Notes under the pieces: model-generated
Seen by the model: the letters and a program-made list of their open reading frames with translations, nothing else
What the model was told of the DNA's origin: nothing
Databases searched by the model: none
DNA from: a bacterium
GTDB lineage: Bacteria > Cyanobacteriota > Vampirovibrionia > Gastranaerophilales > Gastranaerophilaceae
Length of the DNA stretch: 41,613 bases
Assembly (NCBI GenBank): GCA_017480425.1
Contig: JAFVAR010000034.1
Span: forward strand, 1-41,613
Direction: 5' to 3'
In this document: one piece after another, positions 40,764 through 41,613 of the stretch
Position numbering within the stretch: the stretch's first letter is position 1
Layout: every line of letters starts with the position of its first letter
Program-made: the position numbers and the translations under genes

Positions 40764-40837
40764 GGCAAGGTAGCTCAGTTGGTGAGAGCGCACGGCTCAT
40801 ACCCGTGAGGTCGAGAGTTCGAATCTCTCCCTTGCTA
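40764..40837 (+). tRNA. tRNA-Met (CAT), elongator type
   Basis: 74-nt cloverleaf: acceptor GGCAAGG with CCTTGCT (G1-U72 pair, as in some elongator tRNA-Met genes), discriminator A. Anticodon stem CACGG/CCGTG with CAT in the loop; T arm GAGAG TTCGAAT CTCTC. The start G-U pair and stem sequence resemble the Bacillus elongator tRNA-Met rather than an initiator. A tRNA-Ile2 with modified CAT cannot be fully excluded. Confidence 0.93.
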
Positions 40838-41295
40838 GTTTTTTGTATTTACCTCACGAGTAATCGCCTTGAGCAGTTATAGTTTAACAGGACATTTTAT
40901 TTGAACGAATAAAAAGATTTTTTGCCAAAGTTTACGGTGTGTTTGGATTTGAGGGGTAGGAAGCAATCGTTTTATGCGTTACTGAAACTGCTCCAAATGT
41001 CACTTTTTCTGCTCCAAAAGTCCATCAAAATTCCGAGAAAAAAATTTTTTTGTTTTAATGACAGCCTGTATCTCGCCGATTTTACTAAATTGTACGGATA
41101 AAACGATTATTTGACTTTTGATGGACATTTTGTCACTTTTGAAAAATTACTCCCGAAAATTTTACCTTTAAGCCTTACGATAAAAGGTAGGTAATCTTCT
41201 CTCAAGGGTCGGAAATAAATTCAAAGACACAAAACAACATAAAACTCGGAAATGGTGTTCCAATACTGTATTAAACGAGTTAATCTGTGTGTACG
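40838..41295 (+). mobile_element. Non-coding left end of a Mu-type transposable element (probable)
   Basis: This 458-bp block has no gene. It contains nested repeats: inverted AATCGTTTTAT (40965-40975 with 41098-41108), inverted GTCCATCAAAA (41020-41030 with 41116-41126), and a direct TGTCACTTTT (40998-41007 and 41131-41140). Multiple short repeats next to a MuA-like gene are what transposase-binding sites at an element end look like. The exact outer end and target duplication cannot be seen. Confidence 0.5.
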
Positions 41296-41613
41296 ATGAA
41301 TAACACATATATTGATATAAGCAAAGCTTCTAGCTCCTCACTCGTTGAAAGAGTCGGTGCAAGCACCACTCTTAACTCGTTCGTCCCTATCAAACGCATA
41401 GCAGAAATAAAGGGGTTTAAAAGTACTCGCTCAATAAGGATTGCTATTCAAAAGGGTAAATATATAGCAAGAGAAATTAAAGTTAACGGCGGAACTTCTT
41501 ATGAAATATTGTATTCATCATTAGAACCTGAAATACAAGAAAGACTTGAAGATGAGGAAATTAAATCAACAGCGTTAATTCCTGTTGAAAATAAAATAAA
41601 TTTTGTATCCGAA
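41296..41613 (+). CDS. Mu-type transposase, N-terminal fragment (cut by window edge)
   Basis: 106 residues are visible, open at the right edge. After MNNTYIDISKASSSSLVERV comes a DNA-binding-type segment IAEIKGFKSTRSIRIAIQKG KYIAREIKVNGG followed by SYEILYSSLEPEIQERLEDE. The helix-turn-helix, then G-G-x-x-Y-E-I and L-x-P-E-x-Q pattern, is typical of the N-terminus of MuA-like phage transposases. The DDE catalytic domain would lie outside the window. No Shine-Dalgarno is visible before the ATG, so the start is provisional. Confidence 0.65.
   Translation, partial: MNNTYIDISKASSSSLVERVGASTTLNSFVPIKRIAEIKGFKSTRSIRIAIQKGKYIAREIKVNGGTSYEILYSSLEPEIQERLEDEEIKSTALIPVENKINFVSE

Overview
The window looks like chromosomal DNA of an uncultured gut-type Candidatus Gastranaerophilales / Melainabacteria bacterium (Vampirovibrionia, the non-photosynthetic sister group of Cyanobacteria). 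This is inference from gene content: AT-rich DNA, surface-layer-homology (SLH) proteins of cyanobacterial type, a four-repeat S1 protein, a group-2-like sigma factor, and many proteins that begin with a short M-[QEK]-[IV] peptide and an F-G-x-K-like motif. No database search was possible. About 90% of the window is coding. Both strands are used in short operons, and many promoters are readable as TTGxxx-17-TAxxxT, often with an extended -10 TGn.

Layout. 1-133 is the 5' end of a 16S rRNA gene on the minus strand, with its leader and promoter to 546. 681-8811 is a minus-strand block: a CHAP-type cysteine peptidase/amidase, a small acidic protein with a sigma-28-type promoter, rpmB, a five-gene signalling operon (GAF/HD-GYP, TPR lipoprotein-like or exported protein, two orphan response regulators, pentapeptide-repeat protein) and glmU. 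9064-11690 is the plus-strand translation/transcription cluster rpmG, tRNA-Trp, secE, nusG, rplK, rplA, which stops at a strong terminator instead of continuing into rplJL-rpoBC. 11829-18631 is an accessory stretch: lineage-specific proteins, a tRNA-Arg flanked by copies of its own two ends, rph, a large coiled-coil protein with a second sigma-28-type promoter, and a dispersed ~190-bp modular repeat in two inverted copies, with a related shorter copy flanking a DUF559 nuclease gene and one full copy running up to queE. 18632-29049 carries tag, an unrecognised barrel-like protein, two GH77-type glucanotransferases (the second divergent and with a C-terminal membrane helix), dapF, hisS and an SLH protein. 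29086-37040 has a group-2 sigma factor, a Cys-rich SLH protein, rbfA-truB, an S1 protein, ribF and a formyltransferase. 37045-40576 has an AAA ATPase, a thioredoxin-like/CcdA pair, a C_GCAxxG_C_C protein and a small His/Met/Cys-rich membrane protein. The window ends with tRNA-Met, a 457-bp non-coding block with inverted and direct repeats, and the N-terminus of a Mu-type transposase.

The most interesting signals are: (1) the same short N-terminal peptide on otherwise unrelated proteins (glucanotransferases, an AAA ATPase, unknowns), which looks like an undescribed sorting or assembly tag; (2) two near-perfect sigma-28 promoters in front of genes of unknown function; (3) tRNA genes with duplicated ends enclosing small structured inserts; and (4) the modular repeat family associated with a DUF559 gene.
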